From contig CABIXN010000001.1 of NCBI GenBank assembly GCA_902362715.1, positions 536,737 to 600,736 on the forward strand: a stretch of 64,000 bases of DNA, written 5' to 3'. The stretch is from Lachnospiraceae bacterium. GTDB lineage: Bacteria > Bacillota > Clostridia > Lachnospirales > Lachnospiraceae. Shown one piece after another: positions 35,630 through 43,319 of the stretch; positions within the stretch are counted from its first letter, which is position 1; every line of letters starts with the position of its first letter. A program made the translations under genes and the position numbers. The notes under the pieces were generated by a model. That model did no database searches. It was not told the DNA's origin and worked only from the letters and a program-made list of their open reading frames with translations.

Positions 35630-37720
35630 ATGCCTCAGATTACATTACTGGATAAAAATACAATTGATAAAATTGCCGCAGGGGAAGTTGTGGACCGGCC
35701 TGCCTCTGTGGTAAAGGAGCTTGTGGAAAATGCCGTTGATGCCAAAGCTACCGCGGTAACGGTGGAAATTAAAGAAGGCGGGATTTCTTTTATCCGCATT
35801 ACAGATAATGGATGCGGGATTGAAAAGGATCAGATTCAGCTTGCATTCTGCCGGCATTCCACCAGTAAAATCCGGTCAGTGGAAGATCTTGTAACGATTT
35901 CTTCCCTTGGTTTCCGGGGGGAGGCTCTGTCAAGTATCGCCTCTGTGGCCCAGGTGGAGTTAATTACGAAGACATCCGGTGAGCTTACCGGGTGCCGTTA
36001 CCTGATAGAAGGCGGGGAAGAAAAAGAGTTAGAAGATATCGGGGCCCCCAATGGAACAACCTTCCTTGTTAAAAACCTCTTTTATAATACCCCTGCCCGC
36101 CGGAAATTTTTAAAAACTGCTTCCACAGAGGCCGGATACATCAGTGACCTGATGGAACGGCTTGCTCTTTCCAATCCGGAAGTATCATTTAAGTTTATTA
36201 ATAATGGCCAGGTGAAGCTGCATACTTCTGGAAATTCTAATCTGAAAGATATTATTTATCATGTATACGGCCGGGACATTGCCGCTAATCTTCTGCCTAT
36301 AGAAAAAGAGTTTGGCAGCTTTTCTGTATCCGGCTTTATTGGAAAGCCGGTGATCTCCAGGGGAAACAGAAATTTTGAAAATTATTTTGTAAACGGACGA
36401 TATGTAAAAAGCAGTCTGCTGGCAAAGACAATTGAAGATGCCTATAAAGGCTTTATGATGCAGCATAAATATCCCTTTACAGTGTTGAAATTATCTTTAA
36501 AGGGGGAGCTGGTGGATGTAAATGTACATCCGGCAAAAATGGAGCTTCGTTTCTCAAATGGAGAAGAAATCTACCGTCATCTGGCCTCTGAAATCAAACA
36601 GGTTTTAAGGGGCAGAGAGCTGATTCCCCAGGTTTCGCTCCAGGAAGAGGAAAAAAAGGAAGAGAAAATTATAAAAAAAGCCATTCCGGAACCTTTTGAG
36701 GTTCAACGCATAGAGCAGCTTCGCAGGTCTGTGGCAAAGGACAGTCCTTATGAGAAGAAATATGACAGAAAGCAGGAACGGCCAAAGCTGCCGCCTCTTC
36801 CGGACGAAACGGAATTTCCGAAAGAATCTTCCTCTAGAAGTGTCTATCAGTCTGTGTTAGAACAGCAGAAAAACAGTTTTGGAAACGTTTTAAAAGAAAC
36901 TTCGTCTCTAAATCAGAAAGAAGCTGCAGAGAATGAGAGAACAGTTGAATGTATATGGACGGATAAACAGGAAATAAAGAAAACAGATGGAACATCAGAT
37001 GCAGGCTTATCAACGAAAGCAGAGAAAAAAGCGGATCCACAGGCAGAAAGAGAAGGTACAGATTCCGCCAAGCAGGAAACGACCCAGCTGGAAATGAAAG
37101 ATCTGCTTCCAAAAACGGACAAACTGTTAGATCAGACTGCCGTTCCTTATCATAAAATCATAGGTCAGCTGTTTGATACCTACTGGCTGGTAGAGTTTCG
37201 GGATCAGCTGTATATGATCGACCAGCATGCGGCCCATGAAAAAGTACTGTTTGAACGGACCATGAAAGCTTATCAGGACAAAGAATTTACCTCTCAGTAT
37301 ATCAGCCCGCCGATCATTCTTTCACTGACTATGCAGGAAGAAATATTACTTAAGAAATTTCTGCCTCAGTTTGAGAAGCTGGGATTTGAAATAGAGCCTT
37401 TCGGAGGAAGAGAATATGCAGTCCGTGCGGTTCCGGGAAACCTTTACAATCTGGACGGGCAGGAGCTTGTAGTGGAAATTATGGACGGGTTAAGTCAGAT
37501 TACAGCAGAGGAAGCCCCTGAACAGGTACTGGAGAAAGTTGCCACGATGTCCTGCAAAGCAGCAGTAAAAGGAAATCAAAGGCTTTCAAAGGCGGAGATA
37601 GAAACGTTAATTGGAGAACTGCTGACCCTGGAGAATCCATATCACTGCCCTCATGGCAGACCGGTGATTGTTTCTATGAGCAAATATGAAATAGAAAAGA
37701 AATTTAAACGTATTATATAA
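35630..37720 (+). CDS. mutL: DNA mismatch repair endonuclease MutL
   Basis: 696 residues. The GHKL ATPase has ELVENAVDA, DNGCGI and GFRGEAL motifs. A long charged linker (about residues 345-500) separates it from the C-terminal dimer domain, which keeps DQHAAHEKVLFE, the metal-binding nuclease motif, and the CPHGRP block. Hence MutL here is an active nicking endonuclease, as expected in a lineage without MutH. Preceded by mutS. Confidence 0.96.
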   Translation: MPQITLLDKNTIDKIAAGEVVDRPASVVKELVENAVDAKATAVTVEIKEGGISFIRITDNGCGIEKDQIQLAFCRHSTSKIRSVEDLVTISSLGFRGEALSSIASVAQVELITKTSGELTGCRYLIEGGEEKELEDIGAPNGTTFLVKNLFYNTPARRKFLKTASTEAGYISDLMERLALSNPEVSFKFINNGQVKLHTSGNSNLKDIIYHVYGRDIAANLLPIEKEFGSFSVSGFIGKPVISRGNRNFENYFVNGRYVKSSLLAKTIEDAYKGFMMQHKYPFTVLKLSLKGELVDVNVHPAKMELRFSNGEEIYRHLASEIKQVLRGRELIPQVSLQEEEKKEEKIIKKAIPEPFEVQRIEQLRRSVAKDSPYEKKYDRKQERPKLPPLPDETEFPKESSSRSVYQSVLEQQKNSFGNVLKETSSLNQKEAAENERTVECIWTDKQEIKKTDGTSDAGLSTKAEKKADPQAEREGTDSAKQETTQLEMKDLLPKTDKLLDQTAVPYHKIIGQLFDTYWLVEFRDQLYMIDQHAAHEKVLFERTMKAYQDKEFTSQYISPPIILSLTMQEEILLKKFLPQFEKLGFEIEPFGGREYAVRAVPGNLYNLDGQELVVEIMDGLSQITAEEAPEQVLEKVATMSCKAAVKGNQRLSKAEIETLIGELLTLENPYHCPHGRPVIVSMSKYEIEKKFKRII

Positions 37721-37776
37721 CAAATATCATTTTAAAAGAGTAAAAGAAAATAATAAGACGAAAAGGGGCGGATAAT

Positions 37777-38745
37777 ATGGAGCAGGGACAAAAGAAACCT
37801 CTGATTATCATAGCCGGTCCTACCGCAGTGGGGAAGACTTCTCTTTCTGTGAAGCTGGCAGAGAAAATAAACGGCGCGGTAATTTCCGCTGATTCCATGC
37901 AGGTATACAAAGGAATGGACATTGGATCGGCTAAAATAACAAAAGAGGAAATGAATGGCATTCCTCATTATCTGATTGATGTACTAAACCCGGATGAAGA
38001 CTTTCATGTAGTACGTTTTCAGGAAATGGCAAAAGCAGCTATGGAAGAAATATACCGGAAGCATAAAATTCCGATTCTCGTGGGAGGCACCGGGTTTTAT
38101 ATTCAGGCGGTATTATATGATATTGACTTTACCAGTGAGCAGGAAGACAGCCTGTACAGGAAAAAGCTGGAACAGCTGGCTGTAGAAAAGGGAAATCAAG
38201 CCCTTCACGCTATGCTGGAAAAAGCAGATCCGGTATCGGCAGAGAAAATACACTGCAATAATGTAAAGAGAATGATCCGGGCGCTGGAATTTTATGAGAA
38301 GACCGGAACAAGGATTTCAGATCACAATGAACAGGAGGCGTCCCGGCCGTCCCCCTATGATTTTTGTTACTTTGTTTTAAACGATCTGCGGGAGCATATT
38401 TATGAAAAAATTGAGAAACGCGTGGATCTGATGCTGAAACAGGGATTGATAGAAGAAGTAAAGGGTCTGAAAAACAAAGGTTATCAAAAAGAGATGGTTT
38501 CCATGCAGGGACTTGGCTATAAAGAAATTCTTTCATTTCTGGATGGAGAGATATCTTTAGAAGAAGCTGTCTATATTCTGAAACGGGATACCAGACATTT
38601 TGCAAAACGGCAGTTAACCTGGTTTCGGCGGGAAAGGAATGTAATCTGGGTTAATAAAAACGAATTTCAGTATGATGATGACAAAATTCTAACTTTTATG
38701 ATACAAAGCGCTGATAAGATAATAAGGAGGCATTCTGATGAATGA
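37777..38745 (+). CDS. miaA: tRNA dimethylallyltransferase
   Basis: 322 residues. The P-loop GPTAVGKTSLSVKLA, the DSMQVYKGMDIGSAK block, and QTRHFAKRQ-like end (RDTRHFAKRQLTWFRR) identify MiaA. It prenylates A37 of UNN-decoding tRNAs. The gene follows mutL, as in many bacteria. Its end overlaps the next start by eight bases. Confidence 0.96.
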   Translation: MEQGQKKPLIIIAGPTAVGKTSLSVKLAEKINGAVISADSMQVYKGMDIGSAKITKEEMNGIPHYLIDVLNPDEDFHVVRFQEMAKAAMEEIYRKHKIPILVGGTGFYIQAVLYDIDFTSEQEDSLYRKKLEQLAVEKGNQALHAMLEKADPVSAEKIHCNNVKRMIRALEFYEKTGTRISDHNEQEASRPSPYDFCYFVLNDLREHIYEKIEKRVDLMLKQGLIEEVKGLKNKGYQKEMVSMQGLGYKEILSFLDGEISLEEAVYILKRDTRHFAKRQLTWFRRERNVIWVNKNEFQYDDDKILTFMIQSADKIIRRHSDE

Positions 38746-40042
38746 CGAAGTCATAAACCAGCAATACTGTAAATTGGGAATCTCTCCTACAGTATATGCG
38801 TTTGGAAAAAAAATAGAAGAAAAATTAGAAAAAAGATTTAAAACCATTGATTCTGTGGCAGAATACAATCAGATGAAAGTAATCCATGCCATGCAGGAAC
38901 GAAAAGTTTCAGCAGAGTGTCTGAATCAATTCACCAGCGGCTATGGTTACAATGATCTGGGACGGGATACACTAGAGGAAGTGTATGCGGAATGCTTTTG
39001 TGGAGAAGCGGCGCTGGTGCGTCCGCAGATTACCTGCGGTACCCATGCACTGGCTTTGGCGTTGATGTCAAATCTCCGTCCCGGTGATGAACTACTATCT
39101 CCGGTGGGCAAACCCTACGATACCCTGGAAGAAGTGATAGGTATCCGGCCCTCAAAGGGCTCACTAGCTGAGTACGGTATCACGTACCGCCAGGTAGATC
39201 TGATAAATGACAGAGATTTTGATTTTGACGGGATTCGTCAGGCTGTCAATGAAAGAACAAAACTGGTTACGATCCAGCGTTCCAAAGGATATGCTGCCCG
39301 GCCTTCATTTTCGGTAGATCAAATTGGAGAACTGATTTCTTTTATAAAAAGTATAAAGCCGGATGTCATCTGCATGGTGGATAATTGTTACGGCGAATTT
39401 GTGGAAGAAAAAGAGCCTCTAGAGGTGGGGGCCGATCTGATGGTGGGCTCTCTGATTAAAAATCTTGGAGGAGGACTGGCACCTATCGGCGGTTATCTTG
39501 TGGGAAAAAAAGAATGCATTGAAAATGCAGCCTTCCGGCTGACATCTCCGGGACTTGGAAAAGAGGTGGGGGCGTCTCTTGGCGTGATACAGTCTTTTTA
39601 TCAGGGATTATTCCAGGCGCCCACAGTGGTGGCGGGGGCGCTAAAAGGCGCAGTTTTCGCCGCAAATATATATGAAAAGCTGGGATTTTCTGTAGTGCCT
39701 GACAGTACAGAGAGCCGGCATGACATTATTCAGGCGGTAACCTTTGGCTCTCCAGAGGGAGTAATCGCTTTTTGCCAGGGGATTCAGGCGGCAGCGCCTG
39801 TGGATAGTTATGTCACCCCGGAACCATGGGATATGCCGGGATATGATGCTCCGGTTATTATGGCTGCGGGAGCCTTTGTACAGGGCTCATCCATCGAACT
39901 TAGTGCTGACGGTCCCATTAAACCGCCTTACGCGGTTTATTTTCAGGGAGGACTGACCTGGTACCATGCCAAGCTTGGCATTTTAATGTCCCTGCAGAAA
40001 CTTGTGGATGCAGGAATTGTAAAAGAAGAGAACATTATTTAA
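38738..40042 (+). CDS. PLP-dependent methionine gamma-lyase / aluminium-resistance family protein
   Basis: 434 residues. The family pattern is visible: GYGYNDLGRDTLEEVYAECFCGEAALVRPQ-type opening (quoted in part: GYGYNDLGRD), the catalytic Lys region GSLIKNLGGGLAP, and CMVDNCYGEFVE upstream. Such proteins are annotated either as methionine gamma-lyase-like or as the YnbB aluminium-resistance family; the actual reaction is not known. Coupled to miaA by overlap. Confidence 0.88.
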   Translation: MNDEVINQQYCKLGISPTVYAFGKKIEEKLEKRFKTIDSVAEYNQMKVIHAMQERKVSAECLNQFTSGYGYNDLGRDTLEEVYAECFCGEAALVRPQITCGTHALALALMSNLRPGDELLSPVGKPYDTLEEVIGIRPSKGSLAEYGITYRQVDLINDRDFDFDGIRQAVNERTKLVTIQRSKGYAARPSFSVDQIGELISFIKSIKPDVICMVDNCYGEFVEEKEPLEVGADLMVGSLIKNLGGGLAPIGGYLVGKKECIENAAFRLTSPGLGKEVGASLGVIQSFYQGLFQAPTVVAGALKGAVFAANIYEKLGFSVVPDSTESRHDIIQAVTFGSPEGVIAFCQGIQAAAPVDSYVTPEPWDMPGYDAPVIMAAGAFVQGSSIELSADGPIKPPYAVYFQGGLTWYHAKLGILMSLQKLVDAGIVKEENII

Positions 40043-40085
40043 GAAAGTTTTAAGAAAAAGTCCTGAGATTATTTCGGATATTTTA

Positions 40086-40114
40086 TATACAGAAAAGTTC
40101 GTTTGTGCTATTAT
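40086..40114 (+). promoter_or_regulatory. Candidate promoter for the radC-mreB cluster
   Basis: TATACA (40086-40091) and TATTAT (40109-40114) lie 17 bases apart, both close to sigma-A consensus. This gap precedes the cell-shape cluster. Confidence 0.4.
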
Positions 40115-40122
40115 TGAACATA

Positions 40123-40152
40123 CGGTTATGGCCATTTTAGTTTACATAACCG
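40123..40152 (+). repeat. Inverted repeat in the radC leader
   Basis: Perfect eight-base arms CGGTTATG (40123-40130) and CATAACCG (40145-40152) around a 14-base loop, just after the candidate promoter. No T-run follows; it could be an operator or an mRNA 5' stem. Confidence 0.45.
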
Positions 40153-40182
40153 CTGCATAGAGAAGAGTAGAAAGGCTTTTAG

Positions 40183-40872
40183 ATGCAGAAAAATATAAGT
40201 ATGAAAGAACTGCCGGATTCAGAAAAACCTTATGAAAGGTGTCTAAAGGACGGCGCAGAAAGTCTGACAGATGCAGAACTTATTGCGGTGGTAATACGGA
40301 CAGGAAGCCGTCAGGAAAAAGCGGTTGCCCTGGCTCAGCGTATTTTAAAAGTTTCTCCCGGAGGAATTTTGAATCTGGAGTATCTGACGGCAAAAAATCT
40401 GCAGAACATTCATGGGATTGGAAAAGTGAAAGCAGTACAGTTAAAATGTGTGGCTGAAATTTCTAAAAGGATCGCAGCTACCAGGAGGGCAGAATCTGTG
40501 ATTATGCAGGATGCATCTACCATTGCCGCTTATTATATGGAGCGGCTTCGGCATAAGGAGCAGGAACATTTGATTCTTGCCATGTATGACAGTAAGTGCA
40601 TGTTTTTAAAAGATATTGTGCTGTCAGTAGGAACCTGCAATGCGTCTTTGATTTCGCCCCGGGAGATTTTTGTAAAAGCGCTGACTTATCAGGCAGTATA
40701 TGTAGTACTGGTTCACAACCACCCAAGTGGAAATCCGGAAGCCAGCAGAGAAGATTATGCCGTCACAAACAGAATAAAAGAGTGTGGGAAATTACTGGGA
40801 GTCCCGCTGCTTGACCATATTATTATCGGAGATAACCGGTATTTTAGTTTTCAGGAGCAGGACATCCTATAG
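40183..40872 (+). CDS. radC: JAB-domain protein RadC
   Basis: 229 residues. Helix-hairpin-helix-like N-terminal region (RILKVSPGGILNLEYL, GIGKVKAVQL) then the JAB1/MPN metal motif VHNHPSGNPEASREDYAVT. RadC is now considered a metal-dependent hydrolase whose cellular role is open. It is conserved next to mreB in Firmicutes. AAAGG-type site before the ATG at 40183. Confidence 0.94.
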   Translation: MQKNISMKELPDSEKPYERCLKDGAESLTDAELIAVVIRTGSRQEKAVALAQRILKVSPGGILNLEYLTAKNLQNIHGIGKVKAVQLKCVAEISKRIAATRRAESVIMQDASTIAAYYMERLRHKEQEHLILAMYDSKCMFLKDIVLSVGTCNASLISPREIFVKALTYQAVYVVLVHNHPSGNPEASREDYAVTNRIKECGKLLGVPLLDHIIIGDNRYFSFQEQDIL

Positions 40873-40888
40873 AGAAAGGGAGATCATA

Positions 40889-41902
40889 ATGTCTAATGTT
40901 TATGGTATTGATTTAGGAACATGTAATCTGAAAGTGTATAACAAACAGTCAGATCAGATTGTAAAAGAAAAAGATACAATCGCAATTATTAATAAAAATC
41001 AGATGTATGCCTTTGGAGATGATGCTTACGCTATGTATGAAAAAGCACCGGAAAGTATCAAGGTGTCTTTTCCCATCGTCAGCGGGGTTATCGCCGATTA
41101 TAATAATATTCAGACCATGATTGGAAGTTTTCTGGAGAAATATACAAAATCAGGACTGAAAGGGTCAGAATATATTATAGCGGTTCCAACGGATATCACA
41201 GAAGTAGAGAAAAAGGCTTTTTTTGACCTTTTTTATAAGAGCCAGTATAAGCCGAAATCTGTACTGCTGTGTGATAAACCTATTGCAGATGCCATTGGAT
41301 TAGGACTTGATGTAAATGAGCCAACAGGTATTATGGTTGTAGATATGGGAGCGGACACAACAGAGATTTCTGTTATTTCTCTGGGCGGTCTGGTTCTTAG
41401 CAATCTCCTTCATTTTGGGGGAAACAGAATGGATGAATCCATCATTAATTATCTGAAGCGCAATTTTAATCTTGTAATCGGACAGAAAACAGCCATGCAG
41501 TTAAAGGAGCATCTAGGCTGTGCTATGCCGGATGCCGAGGGTTCCATGGAAATCGTAGGACTTGATGTGGTCAGCGGTCTGCCTATTCAGATGGAGGTAA
41601 CTGCGGATACTGTCTATAATGCTATCAAAGAAAATCTGAATTCACTGTGCAATGCAATCAAGATGATTCTGGAAAAGATTCCGCCGGAGCTGGCAAAGGA
41701 TATTATTGCTTCCGGAATTTATCTCACCGGAGGAGGTTCAAAAATCGAAAAGCTGGACGATCTGTTTAAGGAGCTGACCAATATCCGGGTGAATACCTGT
41801 GAGGATCCGGATGAATGTGTGGCAAGAGGTCTTAGTCTGGTAGTTAAGGACAGTAAATTTAAACATCTGGCCTACAGTATGAAAACGAAAGTGTTTAAAT
41901 AA
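40889..41902 (+). CDS. mreB: Rod shape-determining actin homologue MreB
   Basis: 337 residues from the ATG at 40889, which has AGAAAGGGAG upstream and starts SNVYGIDLGTCNLKVY; an in-frame start inside radC would give an unnatural N-terminus. Actin-type motifs: GIDLGTCNLK (phosphate 1), VVDMGADTTE (phosphate 2) and GIYLTGGGSKI (adenosine). MreB filaments guide lateral wall synthesis with MreC, MreD, RodA and PBP2, all encoded downstream. Confidence 0.95.
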   Translation: MSNVYGIDLGTCNLKVYNKQSDQIVKEKDTIAIINKNQMYAFGDDAYAMYEKAPESIKVSFPIVSGVIADYNNIQTMIGSFLEKYTKSGLKGSEYIIAVPTDITEVEKKAFFDLFYKSQYKPKSVLLCDKPIADAIGLGLDVNEPTGIMVVDMGADTTEISVISLGGLVLSNLLHFGGNRMDESIINYLKRNFNLVIGQKTAMQLKEHLGCAMPDAEGSMEIVGLDVVSGLPIQMEVTADTVYNAIKENLNSLCNAIKMILEKIPPELAKDIIASGIYLTGGGSKIEKLDDLFKELTNIRVNTCEDPDECVARGLSLVVKDSKFKHLAYSMKTKVFK

Positions 41903-41923
41903 GTTTAATGTAAGAGGGCATCT

Positions 41924-42790
41924 ATGAAAGGGAAAAAGAACAATAAATTTCCGGCAAAATATATTTTGTTGATTATGACAGTATTCTGTCTGATCATTAT
42001 CGGATGCAGTGTGGGCTTTGGGATTTCCAGCGGCCCTGTGGGAAAAGCAGTTGGATATGTAGTGATTCCCATGCAGAAGGGACTTAACAAAATCGGTGAC
42101 GCTCTGCACCTGGGAAGTGAAAATTTAGCTTCCAAAAAAGAACTTCAAAAGGAAAATGATGAACTAAAGCAGCAGGTAGCCGATCTGGAAGATCAGCTGA
42201 GCCGGGTGTCTCTAGAACAGTATGAGCTGGAGAGTTTAAGAGAGCTGTATCAGCTGGATCAGAGTTATGATTCTTATGACAAAACAGCGGCCAACGTAAT
42301 TGGAAAAGATGCCGGCAACTGGTTTTCTTCTTTTCTAATTGACAAAGGAAGCAAAGACGGGATTGAAATCGGTATGAATGTAATAGCCGACGGCGGTCTG
42401 GTTGGAATTGTAACAGATGTAGGAGATAATTATTCGAAAATAAAATCTATCATAGATGATACCAGTAATGTCAGCGGTATGGATTTGTCTACTTCAGATA
42501 CCTGTATTGTCAGCGGCGGTTTAAAAACAATGAACGAACGCCAGCAGTTAGAAATCTCCGATATGAGAGATAAAGATAATAAGGTAAAAGCAGGAGATCA
42601 GATTGTTACATCCAATATCAGTGACCGTTATCTGCCGGGGATCCCCATCGGATACCTGACCGAAGTAGAGACGGATACCAACAAGCTGACAAAATCCGGT
42701 TACCTTGCTACTGTTGTAGACTTTGAGCACCTTGAAAAAGTGCTGGTGATTAAACAGACCAAAGATTATTCCGAAGCATTAAAGAAATAA
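41924..42790 (+). CDS. mreC: Rod shape-determining protein MreC
   Basis: 288 residues. One N-terminal membrane helix (ILLIMTVFCLIIIGCSVG), a coiled coil (LQKENDELKQQVADLEDQ), then the beta-barrel with DKGSKDGIEIGMNVI and GLVGIVTDVGDNYSKI. It bridges MreB and the periplasmic-side wall enzymes. Lies between mreB and mreD. Confidence 0.95.
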   Translation: MKGKKNNKFPAKYILLIMTVFCLIIIGCSVGFGISSGPVGKAVGYVVIPMQKGLNKIGDALHLGSENLASKKELQKENDELKQQVADLEDQLSRVSLEQYELESLRELYQLDQSYDSYDKTAANVIGKDAGNWFSSFLIDKGSKDGIEIGMNVIADGGLVGIVTDVGDNYSKIKSIIDDTSNVSGMDLSTSDTCIVSGGLKTMNERQQLEISDMRDKDNKVKAGDQIVTSNISDRYLPGIPIGYLTEVETDTNKLTKSGYLATVVDFEHLEKVLVIKQTKDYSEALKK

Positions 42791-42800
42791 GGGGATACCT

Positions 42801-43319
42801 ATGCGCAGAAAAATTGTTTTAGCAGTGACTATCTTAATATGTTTTTTACTCCAGTCAACAATCTTTCAGAAACTATCTTTTGCCTCCATTTCTCCGAATC
42901 TGCTGATTGTGGTTACCGCGGCTTTTGGATTTATGAGAGGTCGGAAAGAGGGATTGTTTGTAGGATTTTTCTGTGGTCTGCTGATGGATCTGTTTTTTGG
43001 GTCGGTCCTTGGTATTTATGCCCTTCTATATATGTTTATTGGTTATATCAATGGAATATTCAAGAAAATTTTTTATCCGGAAGATATTAAGCTGCCAATC
43101 TTTCTGATTGCAGTCAGTGATCTGTCTTTTAATATAGTGATTTATTTTCTGATGTTCCTGTTCAGATCCAGATTTGAAATTCTTTACTATTTTGTTCATA
43201 TTATGATTCCGGAACTTGTATATACAATGATTGTAGCTGTTGTAGTTTATTTCCTGCTTTTGAAAGTAAATCAGAAGCTGGAAGAAATAGAAAAAAGGAG
43301 TGCAAAAAAGTTTGGTTGA
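42801..43319 (+). CDS. mreD: Rod shape-determining protein MreD
   Basis: 172 residues with about five membrane helices and the FGFMRGRKEGLFVGFFCGLLMD block, typical of MreD. Ten bases after mreC; its stop overlaps the start of the PBP2 gene. Confidence 0.93.
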   Translation: MRRKIVLAVTILICFLLQSTIFQKLSFASISPNLLIVVTAAFGFMRGRKEGLFVGFFCGLLMDLFFGSVLGIYALLYMFIGYINGIFKKIFYPEDIKLPIFLIAVSDLSFNIVIYFLMFLFRSRFEILYYFVHIMIPELVYTMIVAVVVYFLLLKVNQKLEEIEKRSAKKFG

